From Bradyrhizobium tropiciagri (lineage in GTDB: Bacteria; Pseudomonadota; Alphaproteobacteria; Rhizobiales; Xanthobacteraceae), in the NCBI RefSeq assembly GCF_018130505.1, contig NZ_JAFCKH010000016.1, positions 1-64,000 on the forward strand: 64,000 nt of DNA. The letters run 5' to 3'. A program made the translations under genes and the position numbers. The notes under the pieces are model-generated. The model was not told the origin of the DNA. It worked only from the letters and a program-made list of their open reading frames with translations, and made no database searches. Each line of letters begins with the position of its first letter. Positions within the stretch are counted from its first letter, which is position 1. Positions 40,744-50,052 of the stretch are shown piece after piece.

Positions 40744-41847
40744 ATGAAGGTAGACGGCCGGCATTTCCGCAGCATCTGGCTCGAGCCCGACGGTTGGTCG
40801 GTCAGTGCGATCGATCAGCGCCGGCTGCCGCATGAGTTCATCGTCGCGAGGATCACGACGGCGGACGAGGCCGGCGAGGCGATCCGCTCGATGCTGGTGC
40901 GCGGTGCGCCATTGATCGGCGCCACCGCGGCCTACGGCATGGCGCTGGCGATGCGCACGGATGCCTCCGACGCAGCGCTCGACCATGCCGGAAAAATGCT
41001 GCTCGCGACCCGGCCCACCGCGATCAACCTGAAATGGGCGATCGACGAAATGCAGCGCGTGCTCGTGCCGCTTGCCGCTTCGGCGCGCGCGGAAGCGGCC
41101 TATGCCCGCGCCCGCGAGATCGCCGACGAGGATGTCGCGATCAATCGCGATCTCGGCCGCCACGGGCTCGGCCTGATCGAGACCATCGCCGCGACCAAGA
41201 AGCCGGGCGAGCCGGTCAACGTCCTCACCCATTGCAATGCCGGCTGGCTTGCAACCGTGGATTGGGGCACCGCGACTTCGCCGATCTACCAGGCGCATGA
41301 TCGCGGCATTCCCGTCCATGTCTGGGTCGACGAGACCCGCCCGCGCAACCAGGGCGCCTCGCTCACCGCGTGGGAGCTCGGCCACCACGGCGTGCCGCAC
41401 ACGGTGATCCCCGACAACACCGGCGGCCATCTGATGCAGCACCGCATGGTCGACCTCGCGATCGTGGGAACGGACCGCGTCGCCGCCAATGGCGACGTCT
41501 GCAACAAGATCGGGACCTATCTGAAGGCGCTGGCGGCGCACGACAATGGCGTGCCGTTCTATGTTGCGCTGCCATCGCCGACCATCGACTTTAGTATCGA
41601 TGACGGCATCAGGCAGATTCCGATCGAGCAACGTGCCGCCAGCGAAGTCACGCATTTGACCGGGCGCACGGCGGACGGCCGGATCGAGACCGTGCGCGTG
41701 GTTCCGGAAGGCTCGCCGGCGGCCAATTTCGGCTTCGACGTGACGCCTGCGCGGCTGGTGACGGGACTGATCACCGAGCGCGGCGTGCTCGAGGCGAACC
41801 GTGCTGCACTTGCGAGCACGTTTCCCCAGCGCGCCAGGGCCGGCTGA
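40744..41847 (+). CDS. mtnA: S-methyl-5-thioribose-1-phosphate isomerase
   Basis: A 367-aa eIF2B-fold isomerase. Signature segments are [53 protein letters not shown] with the catalytic Cys, [16 protein letters not shown] and the catalytic Asp in [18 protein letters not shown]. It converts methylthioribose-1-phosphate to methylthioribulose-1-phosphate. The rest of the Met salvage pathway is not in this window, so the product may enter either the MtnBCD route or the aldolase (DHAP) shunt known from related bacteria. Confidence 0.94.
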   Translation: MKVDGRHFRSIWLEPDGWSVSAIDQRRLPHEFIVARITTADEAGEAIRSMLVRGAPLIGATAAYGMALAMRTDASDAALDHAGKMLLATRPTAINLKWAIDEMQRVLVPLAASARAEAAYARAREIADEDVAINRDLGRHGLGLIETIAATKKPGEPVNVLTHCNAGWLATVDWGTATSPIYQAHDRGIPVHVWVDETRPRNQGASLTAWELGHHGVPHTVIPDNTGGHLMQHRMVDLAIVGTDRVAANGDVCNKIGTYLKALAAHDNGVPFYVALPSPTIDFSIDDGIRQIPIEQRAASEVTHLTGRTADGRIETVRVVPEGSPAANFGFDVTPARLVTGLITERGVLEANRAALASTFPQRARAG

Positions 41848-41920
41848 AGGGCTGCATTGACGGCGATTGCGCCCGCGCGCTATCCCCATGGTTGCCCTCG
41901 CAACCCAGACCATTTCATCC

Positions 41921-42463
41921 ATGTCCAACACCGATATTGAGATCGTCGTCGACGATCCGACTGCGCCCGAAGAGAACTCGCCCGCGGTCGCCAGCACCCG
42001 CGTCGTCGACATCGTCGTGTCTTTGCTGCTGCTGGCGCTTGCCGTGACGCTCGGCTGGGACAATTGGCGCACCGGCGCATCGTGGGATTCGACCGGACCG
42101 CAGCCCGGCTATTTCCCGTTCTATCTCTCGGTGATCCTCGGCGGCGCCAGCCTGTACGGCCTCGGCGCCGCCTTCGTTTCGCGCCGGGAGGCGACTGAGA
42201 CCTTCGTCACCCGCGCCCAGCTGCGCCGGGTGCTGGCGGTGTTCGTGCCGACGCTGCTGTTCTGCCTCGCCACGCAATATCTCGGGCTCTATGTCGCGAG
42301 CTTCCTCCTGATCGCGGGTTTCATGCGCCTGGTCGGCAAGATCGCGCTGTGGAAGTCGGTCCTGACCGCCTTCGTCTTCACCGCCGTGATGTTCGTGACC
42401 TTCGACATCGTGTTCGACGTCATCATGCCGAAGGGGCCGCTCGAAGCGGCCCTCGGCCGCTAG
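41921..42463 (+). CDS. tctB: TctB-like small membrane subunit
   Basis: A 180-aa protein with four predicted helices (VVDIVVSLLLLALAVTLGWD; then FPFYLSVILGGASLYGLGAA; VLAVFVPTLLFCLA; and VFTAVMFVTFDIVFDVIMPK). The TctB hallmark is the SGPQPGYFPF-like loop, here STGPQPGYFPFY. ATG 41921 gives a short acidic N-terminal tail; an upstream start at 41867 overlapping poor text is rejected. It is 73 bases after mtnA and 21 bases before tctA, so it could share a transcript with both. Confidence 0.88.
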   Translation: MSNTDIEIVVDDPTAPEENSPAVASTRVVDIVVSLLLLALAVTLGWDNWRTGASWDSTGPQPGYFPFYLSVILGGASLYGLGAAFVSRREATETFVTRAQLRRVLAVFVPTLLFCLATQYLGLYVASFLLIAGFMRLVGKIALWKSVLTAFVFTAVMFVTFDIVFDVIMPKGPLEAALGR

Positions 42464-42484
42464 CAAACCGACAGGGTTCAAAAC

Positions 42485-43996
42485 ATGGAAGCCTTCGGTC
42501 TCCTGCTGCACGGCTTTGCCGTCCTTCTCACCGGCAAGACGCTGCTTCTGATGATGGTCGGGCTGGTGCTCGGCATCTTCGTCGGCGTGCTGCCCGGGCT
42601 CGGCGGCCCCAACGGCGTCGCGATCCTGCTGCCTTTGACCTTCACGATGGATCCGACCTCCGCCATCGTGATGCTGTCCTGCATCTATTGGGGCGCGCTG
42701 TTCGGCGGCGCCATCACCTCGATCCTGTTCAACATCCCCGGCGAGGCCTGGTCGGTCGCGACCACGTTCGACGGCTATCCGATGGCGCAGCAGGGCCGGG
42801 CGGCGGAAGCGCTCACCGCGGCGTTCACGTCGTCCTTCATCGGCTCGCTGGTCGCGGTGCTGCTGATCACCTTCCTGGCGCCGATGATCTCGACATTCGC
42901 GCTGAAGTTCGGCCCGCCGGAATTCTTCGCGGTCTATCTGCTGACCTTCTGCTCCTTCGTCGGCCTCGGCCGCGAGGCCAAGCACAAGACGGTGATCTCG
43001 ATGTCGCTCGGCCTGCTGCTCGCCGGCGTCGGCATGGACACCGTGTCCGGGCAGCTGCGCATGACCTTCGGCTCCGCGGAGCTGCTGCGCGGCATCAACT
43101 TCCTGGTCGCGGTGATCGGCCTGTTCGGCATCAGCGAAATCCTGCTCACGATGGAGGAGCGCCTGGCGCTGCGCGGCCATGCCGCCGGCATCAGCCTGCG
43201 CGTCGTGCTCTCGGTGTGGAAGGATCTGCCGAAATACTGGGTGACGCTGCTGCGCTCCTCGGTAATTGGCTGCTGGCTCGGCATCACGCCGGGCGGCGCG
43301 ATCGCCGCGTCCTTCATGGGCTATAATCTGGCAAAACGCTTCTCAAAGGACCAGGAGAGCTTTGGCAAGGGCCGCATCGAGGGCGTGTTCGCGCCGGAGA
43401 CCGCGGCGCACGCCTCCGGCACCTCGGCGCTGCTGCCGATGCTCGCGCTCGGCATTCCCGGCTCCGGCACCGCGGCGATCCTGCTCGGCGGCTTGATGGT
43501 GTGGGGGCTCAACCCGGGTCCGCTGCTGTTCGTCGAGCACAAGGATTTCGTCTGGGGCCTGATCGCCTCGATGTATCTCGGCAACGTCGTCGGCCTCGTG
43601 CTGGTGCTCACCACGGTGCCGATCTTTGCCTCGATCCTGCGCGTGCCGTTCGCGGCGGTGGCGCCGATGATCGTGGTGTCGTGCGCGATCGGCGCCTATG
43701 CGATCCAGAATGCGATGTTCGACATCTGGCTGATGCTCGGCTTCGGCGTGGTCGGCTATGTCTTCAAGAAGATCGGCATTCCGCTCGCGCCGTTCACGCT
43801 TGCGCTTGTGCTCGGCAACCGCGCCGAGGACGCGTTCCGCCTGTCGATGATCGGCTCGGGCGGCGACATGAAGGTGTTCTGGTCGAACGGCCTCGTCGGC
43901 ACCATCACGACGCTGGCGATCCTGCTGCTGTTCTGGCCGGTGATCGACAAGGCCCTGACCAGCGTCACCCGCATGGTGCGGCCGGCCAAGGCGTGA
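42485..43996 (+). CDS. tctA: TctA-like large membrane subunit
   Basis: A 503-aa permease with about 11-12 helices. The first TctA motif GIFVGVLPGLGGPNGVAILL and the second, LLPMLALGIPGSGTAAILLG, are both present, along with FNIPGEAWSVATTFDGYPMA. It forms the channel component of the tripartite tricarboxylate transporter driven by ion gradients. The gene follows tctB by 21 bases. The substrate is unknown; association with mtnPA raises the possibility of a methylthio- or deoxysugar-derived acid. Confidence 0.92.
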   Translation: MEAFGLLLHGFAVLLTGKTLLLMMVGLVLGIFVGVLPGLGGPNGVAILLPLTFTMDPTSAIVMLSCIYWGALFGGAITSILFNIPGEAWSVATTFDGYPMAQQGRAAEALTAAFTSSFIGSLVAVLLITFLAPMISTFALKFGPPEFFAVYLLTFCSFVGLGREAKHKTVISMSLGLLLAGVGMDTVSGQLRMTFGSAELLRGINFLVAVIGLFGISEILLTMEERLALRGHAAGISLRVVLSVWKDLPKYWVTLLRSSVIGCWLGITPGGAIAASFMGYNLAKRFSKDQESFGKGRIEGVFAPETAAHASGTSALLPMLALGIPGSGTAAILLGGLMVWGLNPGPLLFVEHKDFVWGLIASMYLGNVVGLVLVLTTVPIFASILRVPFAAVAPMIVVSCAIGAYAIQNAMFDIWLMLGFGVVGYVFKKIGIPLAPFTLALVLGNRAEDAFRLSMIGSGGDMKVFWSNGLVGTITTLAILLLFWPVIDKALTSVTRMVRPAKA

Positions 43997-44000
43997 GGTC

Positions 44001-45194
44001 TTAAACGACCTTGCGCTCGCGGAGCTCGGCGATCTCGTCCGTGTCGAAGCCGAACTCGGCGAGCACTTCCTCGGTCTGCTCGCCGAACTCCGGCGGGCGG
44101 GCCGCCATCTTGCTCGGCGTGCGCGACAGCATCACCGGCTGGCTCACCAGCTGGATGTGCCGGTTCTCGTCGTTCGGCACGTGCTGCGCCATGCCGAGAT
44201 GCTTCACCTGGGCATCCTCGAACATCTGGTCGATCGAATAGATCGGCCCGCACGGCACGCCGGCGGCGTTGAGCTCCTGCACCCAGGTCTCGGTCGACTT
44301 CTTTTCGGTCAGCGTGTTGATCTTCGCGTTCAGCGCGTCGCGGTTCTTCGAGCGCGCCGGGGCGGTGGCGTAGTCGGGATCGCTGACCAGCTCGGGCGCG
44401 CCGATCGCCTGCGCACAGCGCTCCCAGATCCGGCCGCCCGTGGTGGCGATGTTGATGTAGCCGTCGGAGGTCTTGAACACGCCGGTCGGGATCGAGGTCG
44501 GGTGGTTGTTGCCGGCCTGCTTGGCCACTTCCTTTTCCATCAGCCAGCGCGCGGCCTGGAAATCCAGCATGAAGATCTGAGCCTGCAGCAGCGAGGTCTG
44601 CACCCACTGGCCTTCGCCGGAGACGTCGCGCTCCAACAACGCAGTGAGGATACCGATCGCGCAGAACAGGCCGGCGGTGAGGTCCGCCACGGGAATGCCG
44701 ACCCGCATCGGCCCCTCACCGGGCGCGCCGGTCACCGACATCAGCCCGCCCATGCCCTGGGCGATCTGATCGAAGCCCGGACGCTTGTGATAGGGGCCAT
44801 CCTGCCCGAAGCCGGAGATGCTGCCATAGACGATCTTCGGATTGATCTTGCGCACGCTCTCATAGTCGATGCCGAGCTTGCTCTTCACGTCCGGGCGGAA
44901 GTTCTCGACGATGACGTCGGCCTGCTCGGCCAGCCGCTTGAACACCTCGAGCCCCTTCGGGTCCTTCAGGTTCAGCGTCATGGCGCGCTTGTTGCGGTGC
45001 AGGTTCTGGAAGTCGGAGCCGCCGCGCGGACCGCCCGGCTGCTCGCCGCCACCGTCTTCCAGCAGCGCATCGATCTTGATGACATTGGCGCCCCAGTCGG
45101 CCAGCTGACGAACGCAGGTCGGTCCCGAACGGACGCGGGTCAGATCCAGCACGGTGAAACGGGACAGGGCTTGGGACGCGCGGGGAAAGGGCAT
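44001..45194 (-). CDS. CaiB/BaiF (family III) CoA-transferase
   Basis: A 397-aa enzyme. FTVLDLTRVRSGPTCVRQLA with DWGANVIKID is the family opening; NLHRNKRAMTLNLKDPKG binds CoA; FRPDVKSKLGID and GFGQDGPYHKRPGFDQIAQG contain the conserved catalytic Asp (in GFD). It moves CoA between carboxylic acids, as in formyl-CoA:oxalate or succinyl-CoA-dependent transferases. It is convergent with tctA, four bases apart at the stops, so it may activate the acid imported by the Tct system. This link is inferred. Confidence 0.9.
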   Translation of the reverse strand: MPFPRASQALSRFTVLDLTRVRSGPTCVRQLADWGANVIKIDALLEDGGGEQPGGPRGGSDFQNLHRNKRAMTLNLKDPKGLEVFKRLAEQADVIVENFRPDVKSKLGIDYESVRKINPKIVYGSISGFGQDGPYHKRPGFDQIAQGMGGLMSVTGAPGEGPMRVGIPVADLTAGLFCAIGILTALLERDVSGEGQWVQTSLLQAQIFMLDFQAARWLMEKEVAKQAGNNHPTSIPTGVFKTSDGYINIATTGGRIWERCAQAIGAPELVSDPDYATAPARSKNRDALNAKINTLTEKKSTETWVQELNAAGVPCGPIYSIDQMFEDAQVKHLGMAQHVPNDENRHIQLVSQPVMLSRTPSKMAARPPEFGEQTEEVLAEFGFDTDEIAELRERKVV

Positions 45195-45569
45195 TGAGAC
45201 ACCTCTTGTTCGGCGGGCCGCCGCGGGTTTGGGGCCTGTTCTGGCTTAGCCAATTTGGCTCGCCTTTCCAACCGTCGCCCCGCCGGAAAGGGCGATCAGC
45301 GGTCGGCATTTCGGAATAGCGGTTCCGCGTAGAACTACGGGGCGGCGGCGAGGCAATCCACAGGCCTGTACGGCACGCATCCCAAAACAGCGCGGAACCG
45401 GCCTCGAGATTCCGATCTTTTCAACCATTGGTCGGCATTCTCTCAAGCGCCTTAATACTGTGCCAATAACGTTGTTGCACGATCCTGGTAAGCGTATGTC
45501 GCTTGGCGATGCCATTGAGGCCGGTCGGGCGATCATCCGGGACATTAACCCCCAGCTACGGTCGGTTTG
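45195..45569. other. intergenic region between CoA-transferase and metalloprotease
   Basis: A 375-base divergent gap. I find no structured RNA, repeat or credible small gene. Promoters for both neighbours must lie here, but no strong sigma-70 box pair stood out. Confidence 0.4.
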
Positions 45570-48308
45570 ATGCGAAGAGGCTACGGGCTTTCCGACGATG
45601 TCGGAATGTTTCAGGGGTTCGACGGCTGGGATGACGTTGGTTTCGCCGCGCCACCATCGGGCCCTGCAACACGCGTGGCCGACGACTCCAATTCGCTGGG
45701 AGATCCCGGCGATCAGTTTCCGCTTGCGGCCGGCGCGGCTGCCACAGGTACGAGCGCGGCCGGTGTCAAGCCGGTGGCGACGATCCCGCAGCTCGCCAAC
45801 TATCTGACCAACGGGTTCTGGGCGTACAACAACGCGCTGTCCCATCATTGGGGCTCCAACACGATCAGCTACAACGTCAACGGACTGAATGCCTCCGAGA
45901 AGGCGCTCGCACGTTCGGCGCTTGCAGCCTGGCACGACGTTGCCAATGTCAACTTCGTCGAGACGACCGGGTCCGCCAACATCACGTTCGTGCACACCGG
46001 CACGATGACGGCCGTCACCAACGCCAGCTGGACCGGCGCCGGCCTCATGACCTCGGCGACTGTCGACATCAGTTCGGACTGGATCACCAACGACGGCGGC
46101 GCCCGCGACGGCAAGACTGGCCTCGATAGCTACGGGTACCAGACCTATATCCACGAGATCGGTCACGCACTCGGGCTCGGTCACCAGGGGCCTTATAACG
46201 GCAGCGCGAGCTATTCGAGCAACGCGATCTACGCCAACGACACCTGGCAATATTCGATCATGTCTTACTTTCCGGAAGACAACTATTCCGGAAGTACCTA
46301 CCGCTACGTGATCACGCCGCAGATGGCCGACATCTACGCTGCAGGCTTGATCTACGGTGCGGCGACCGCGACGCGAACCGACAACACGGTCTACGGTTTC
46401 AGCAGCAATGCGGGCGGGGTTTACGATTTCAGCAGCTTCAACCCGCCGCCGGCGCTGACGATCTACGATAGCGGTGGGGTCGATACGCTCGACTGCTCCG
46501 GCTATGGCGTCGCGCAGACGATCGATCTGCATCCGGGAGCTTTCTCGTCGGTGGGCGGACTGGTCAACAATATCGGGATTGCCACCAACACCATCATCGA
46601 GGCAGCGATCGGCGGCTCCGGCAACGATACGATGATCGCGAATGACTTTGGCTGCACCCTCTTGGCCGGCCCCGGCAACGACACGCTGATCGGCGGAGCC
46701 GGCGCCGACCGGCTGGTTGCAGGCTCCGGCGCCGACGACATGGCCGGCGGCGGCGGCGCCGATATCTTCGTCTTTGCAGCCGGTGACGTGACGGCAGCGA
46801 GCGGCACGCATGATCTGATCGAGGACTTTGCATCGGGCGCGGACCTGATCGATCTCAGCGGCCTCGGCGCATTCACGTTCATCGGCGCGTCGCCCTTCGG
46901 CAACAGCGCCGACCAACTCGATTACAGCTACGACAGCGCACTCGGCGTGACGACGCTCAGGGGTGACATCGATGGCGACGGCATCGCCGATTTCGCCATC
47001 GATCTGACCGGCAGCATCACCTTGCTGGCGTCCGATTTGATCGGGCTCAATCTCATTTCGATTCCGGATCCGGTCTCCGATCCGGTACCCCTTCCGGTCG
47101 GAGTCACATCGCTCAACATCGTGACCGGTGCCACGCGCGTCATCACGTCCAACCTTCTGCACGCAAGCGACAGCGCCGATGCCGCGCAATTGCACTACAC
47201 GATTGTAAGCGCGCCGGCGCATGGCACGTTGTTGCTGGGCGGCGTGGCTACGACATCGTTCACCCAGGCGGACATCGACAATGGACTCGTCACCTATCAC
47301 GAGACCGGCCTCGGGGTCTCCGCCGACAGCTTTGAGTTCTCGGTCTCGAATCCGTCAGGGTCGACGTCGGGGCTGCTCACCTTTCACGTGGATATCGACA
47401 CCAGCAACGCCAGCGCGCACTATGCGACCGGCTTGTTCAATGCCGATCAACGCAGCGACATCCTTTGGTACAACGACAACGGTGCGGTATCGCTGTGGGA
47501 TAATGGCCAGTCGAGTGCTGCACACTGGATCTCGAATCCGGGGCTCGTCGTCAGCAGTTCGCACATCGCCGGAATCGGCAATTTCGACGGCAGCGGCCAG
47601 AGCGACATTCTGTGGCAGAACGACAGCGGCCAGGTGTTCATCTGGGACAACGGTCAGCCGGGCGCCAGCCACACGGTGGCCGATCCCGGCGTCGTCCCGA
47701 ACGGTTGGCAGATTGCCGGCGTTGGCGATTTCGACGGCAACGGCCGTTCGGACATCCTGTGGCACAACGAGGTTGGCACGGTGTCGATCTGGGATAACGG
47801 CCAGATCAACGGCGCGCACTGGATCGCCAATCCCGGCGTCGTTCCGGACAACTGGCACATCGCCGGTGTCGGCGATTTCGACGGCAACGGCCATTCGGAT
47901 ATTCTGTGGCAGAACGACAATGGCGCGGTCTCGATCTGGGATGATGGCCAGATCAGCAAGGCCCACATCGTGGCCAGTTCGGGTGTGGTTCCCGACACCT
48001 TTCATATCGCCGGTGTCGGCGATTTCGACGGCAACGGCCATTCGGATATTCTGTGGCAGAACGACAATGGCGCGGTCTCGATCTGGAATGACGGCCAGAT
48101 CAGCGGGGCTCATACCGTGGCCAATCCCGGTGTCGTTCCCGACACTTATCATATCGCCGGCGTCGGCGATTTCGACGGCAACGGCCGTTCGGATATTCTC
48201 TGGCAAAACGACAACGGCGCGGTCTCGGTCTGGGATAATGGCCAGCTCTCCGGCGCCCACATGATATCCAGCGCCGGCCTGGTGCCGGGCAGCTGGCATA
48301 TTGCCTAG
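45570..48308 (+). CDS. serralysin-like M10 metalloprotease with RTX, cadherin-like and six 49-aa propeller repeats
   Basis: A 912-aa protein with no signal peptide. The catalytic domain (about 65-300) has the full zinc signature HEIGHALGLGH at 195-205 and Met-turn SIMSYF. An M10 C-terminal RTX region follows (about 345-480: GSGNDTMIAN, GPGNDTLIGGAGADRL, GSGADDMAGGGGADIFVFA). Next is a CSPG/cadherin-like segment (about 510-610) and then six tandem copies of a 49-aa unit of the form GDFDGNGHSDILWQNDNGA plus VSIWDNG. The protein ends inside the last repeat, at SWHIA. Type I secreted, calcium-stabilised extracellular protease is the best reading. ATG 45570 is chosen; a TTG directly before it and ATG 45609 are alternatives. 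Confidence 0.9.
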   Translation: MRRGYGLSDDVGMFQGFDGWDDVGFAAPPSGPATRVADDSNSLGDPGDQFPLAAGAAATGTSAAGVKPVATIPQLANYLTNGFWAYNNALSHHWGSNTISYNVNGLNASEKALARSALAAWHDVANVNFVETTGSANITFVHTGTMTAVTNASWTGAGLMTSATVDISSDWITNDGGARDGKTGLDSYGYQTYIHEIGHALGLGHQGPYNGSASYSSNAIYANDTWQYSIMSYFPEDNYSGSTYRYVITPQMADIYAAGLIYGAATATRTDNTVYGFSSNAGGVYDFSSFNPPPALTIYDSGGVDTLDCSGYGVAQTIDLHPGAFSSVGGLVNNIGIATNTIIEAAIGGSGNDTMIANDFGCTLLAGPGNDTLIGGAGADRLVAGSGADDMAGGGGADIFVFAAGDVTAASGTHDLIEDFASGADLIDLSGLGAFTFIGASPFGNSADQLDYSYDSALGVTTLRGDIDGDGIADFAIDLTGSITLLASDLIGLNLISIPDPVSDPVPLPVGVTSLNIVTGATRVITSNLLHASDSADAAQLHYTIVSAPAHGTLLLGGVATTSFTQADIDNGLVTYHETGLGVSADSFEFSVSNPSGSTSGLLTFHVDIDTSNASAHYATGLFNADQRSDILWYNDNGAVSLWDNGQSSAAHWISNPGLVVSSSHIAGIGNFDGSGQSDILWQNDSGQVFIWDNGQPGASHTVADPGVVPNGWQIAGVGDFDGNGRSDILWHNEVGTVSIWDNGQINGAHWIANPGVVPDNWHIAGVGDFDGNGHSDILWQNDNGAVSIWDDGQISKAHIVASSGVVPDTFHIAGVGDFDGNGHSDILWQNDNGAVSIWNDGQISGAHTVANPGVVPDTYHIAGVGDFDGNGRSDILWQNDNGAVSVWDNGQLSGAHMISSAGLVPGSWHIA

Positions 48309-48441
48309 GACGTCGAATGCGTGCGAAGTGAGTGGGCCGTGGTCGGCGCCGAGCCGGCCGGCGGCTGCCTTTTCCGGTTGTTGGCCCGTTCGTCTCGAAT
48401 GGGTCACCGGATCGGAGACACCGCATTTCGGAGAAATCGCA

Positions 48442-49110
48442 TTGACGGCACAGCGCATCGTTATCTTCGGGACCGGCGAGATCGCGGAGCTGGCGGATTT
48501 CTATTTCACGCATGATTCCGGTTATGACGTTGCAGGCTTCACCGTTGACGGCGCTTTTCTGAAGCAGAGCGAATTTCGCGGCCGGCCGGTCGTCGCGTTC
48601 GAGGATGTCGCCGAGAAATACGCGCCCGACCAGTTCGGCATGTTCGTCGCGGTGAGCTACGCCAAGATCAATGCCGTTCGCGCCGAGAAGGTTGCCGCCG
48701 CGCGCGCCAAGGGCTACCGGCTCGCGACCTATCTGAGCAGCCGCGCGACCGTGTTTCCCGGTTTCACGCCGGGAGAAAACTGCTTCATCCTCGAGGACAA
48801 CACCATCCAGCCGTTCGCGCAGGTCGGCGCCAACGTCACGCTGTGGAGCGGCAACCATATCGGCCACCACTCGGTGATCGAGGACGACGTGTTCCTGGCT
48901 TCGCATGTCGTGGTGTCCGGCGGCGTGCGGATCGGGCAGGGAAGCTTTGTCGGCGTCAACGTCACGATCCGCGATCATGTGACCATCGGCAAGAAGTCGG
49001 TGCTGGGCGCCGGGGCGCTGGTGCTGGAGGACCAGCCGGACTTCTCCGTGCTCGCGCCGCGCGGAACGGAACGCTCGCCGGTGCCGAGCACGCGGCTGCG
49101 AAAGCTGTGA
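48442..49110 (+). CDS. NeuD/PglD-like left-handed beta-helix acyltransferase
   Basis: A 222-aa sugar O/N-acyltransferase. The N-terminus (RIVIFGTGEIAELADFYFTH) is a Rossmann-type sugar-binding half, and the C-terminus is a hexapeptide-repeat helix (NTIQPFAQVGANVTLWSGNH, then IGHHSVIEDDVFLASHVVVS, and VRIGQGSFVGVNVTI). TTG 48442 is the likely start because GGAGAAA sits six bases upstream and it begins the conserved strand; starts further upstream run into low-quality text overlapping the protease. It is followed nine bases later by the propeller protein. Probably transfers an acyl group to a nucleotide sugar or glycan. Confidence 0.88.
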   Translation: MTAQRIVIFGTGEIAELADFYFTHDSGYDVAGFTVDGAFLKQSEFRGRPVVAFEDVAEKYAPDQFGMFVAVSYAKINAVRAEKVAAARAKGYRLATYLSSRATVFPGFTPGENCFILEDNTIQPFAQVGANVTLWSGNHIGHHSVIEDDVFLASHVVVSGGVRIGQGSFVGVNVTIRDHVTIGKKSVLGAGALVLEDQPDFSVLAPRGTERSPVPSTRLRKL

Positions 49111-49118
49111 GGCGCTGA

Positions 49119-50036
49119 ATGGCCTGGCGCCGTCTCGGTTCGGTATTTTCTCCCGCCGGAGATCAGCCCTGGGCGCGCAGCCATGCCGCGCTGCCGACGC
49201 CCCTTCATCTCGGTGACGACGTGTTCCGCGTCTTCTACAGCGCGCGCGATGCGCAGGCGCGCTCGCATGTCGGATGGGCGGACGTCGAGCTCTCCGAGAC
49301 GCCGCGGGTCAAGGGTGTCTCGCCGCAGCCGGTTCTCGCGCCCGGAGCGGACGGCGCGTTCGACGACAGCGGAATCGGGATCGGCTGCGTGGTCGCGTCG
49401 GGCGGCATGCATTCGCTCTATTACATGGGCTGGAATCTCGGCGTCCGCTCGGCCTGGCGCAATGCGATCGGTCTGGCGCAATCGAAGGCGCTGGAGGCGC
49501 CGTTCGCGCGGTTCTCGCCCGGCCCGATTCTCGATCGCTCGCCGGAAGATCCGTACACGCTGTCATATCCCTGGGTGCTCCGGTTGGGACCGCAGGACTG
49601 GCGGATGTGGTACGGCTCCAACCTTGTCCCTTCGGTGAGCGGCACGGACTTGCGGCACGCGATCAAGTTCGCGCGGTCGCAGGATGGAATCCACTGGGAC
49701 AGGTCAGCCGCGCCTGTCGTTGGTTTCGCAGCATCAGATGAATACGCACTGGCGCGCCCGACGGTGGTCGTCGTCGCAGGCAAATTCCTGATGTGCTTTG
49801 CCTGCCGCGGCCCGAACTATCGGATCGGTGCCGCCGTCAGTGACGACGGCGTCAACTGGCGACGGCTCGACGCGGTGATGGGCCTTGGTCCGGCGGGCGA
49901 GAGCTGGGAGAGCGAGATGACCTGCTACCCGGCGCTGTTGTGGCATCGCGAGCGGCTGTGGCTCGCCTATAACGGCAATGGCTACGGGCAAACCGGCATC
50001 GGGTTCGCGATCTGGGACGGCGAGCTTCCGTTCTAG
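49119..50036 (+). CDS. five-bladed beta-propeller glycosidase-like protein
   Basis: A 305-aa protein with GH43/GH130-like propeller text: blade motifs such as SHVGWADVELSETPRVKG, SGGMHSLYYMGWNLGVRSAW, YPWVLRLGPQDWRMWYGSN, IKFARSQDGIHWDRSA and VSDDGVNWRRLD. Conserved acidic residues suited to catalysis occur, but assignment to a CAZy family is not secure. No signal peptide, so it is cytoplasmic. It begins eight bases after the acyltransferase and probably shares its transcript, which places it in glycan assembly or recycling. Confidence 0.75.
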   Translation: MAWRRLGSVFSPAGDQPWARSHAALPTPLHLGDDVFRVFYSARDAQARSHVGWADVELSETPRVKGVSPQPVLAPGADGAFDDSGIGIGCVVASGGMHSLYYMGWNLGVRSAWRNAIGLAQSKALEAPFARFSPGPILDRSPEDPYTLSYPWVLRLGPQDWRMWYGSNLVPSVSGTDLRHAIKFARSQDGIHWDRSAAPVVGFAASDEYALARPTVVVVAGKFLMCFACRGPNYRIGAAVSDDGVNWRRLDAVMGLGPAGESWESEMTCYPALLWHRERLWLAYNGNGYGQTGIGFAIWDGELPF

Positions 50037-50052
50037 CGCCCGGCGGAGTGCG

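Noticed and set aside
45246-47300. 684-aa frame antisense to the metalloprotease
   Set aside because: Shadow produced by repetitive high-GC coding sequence on the other strand.
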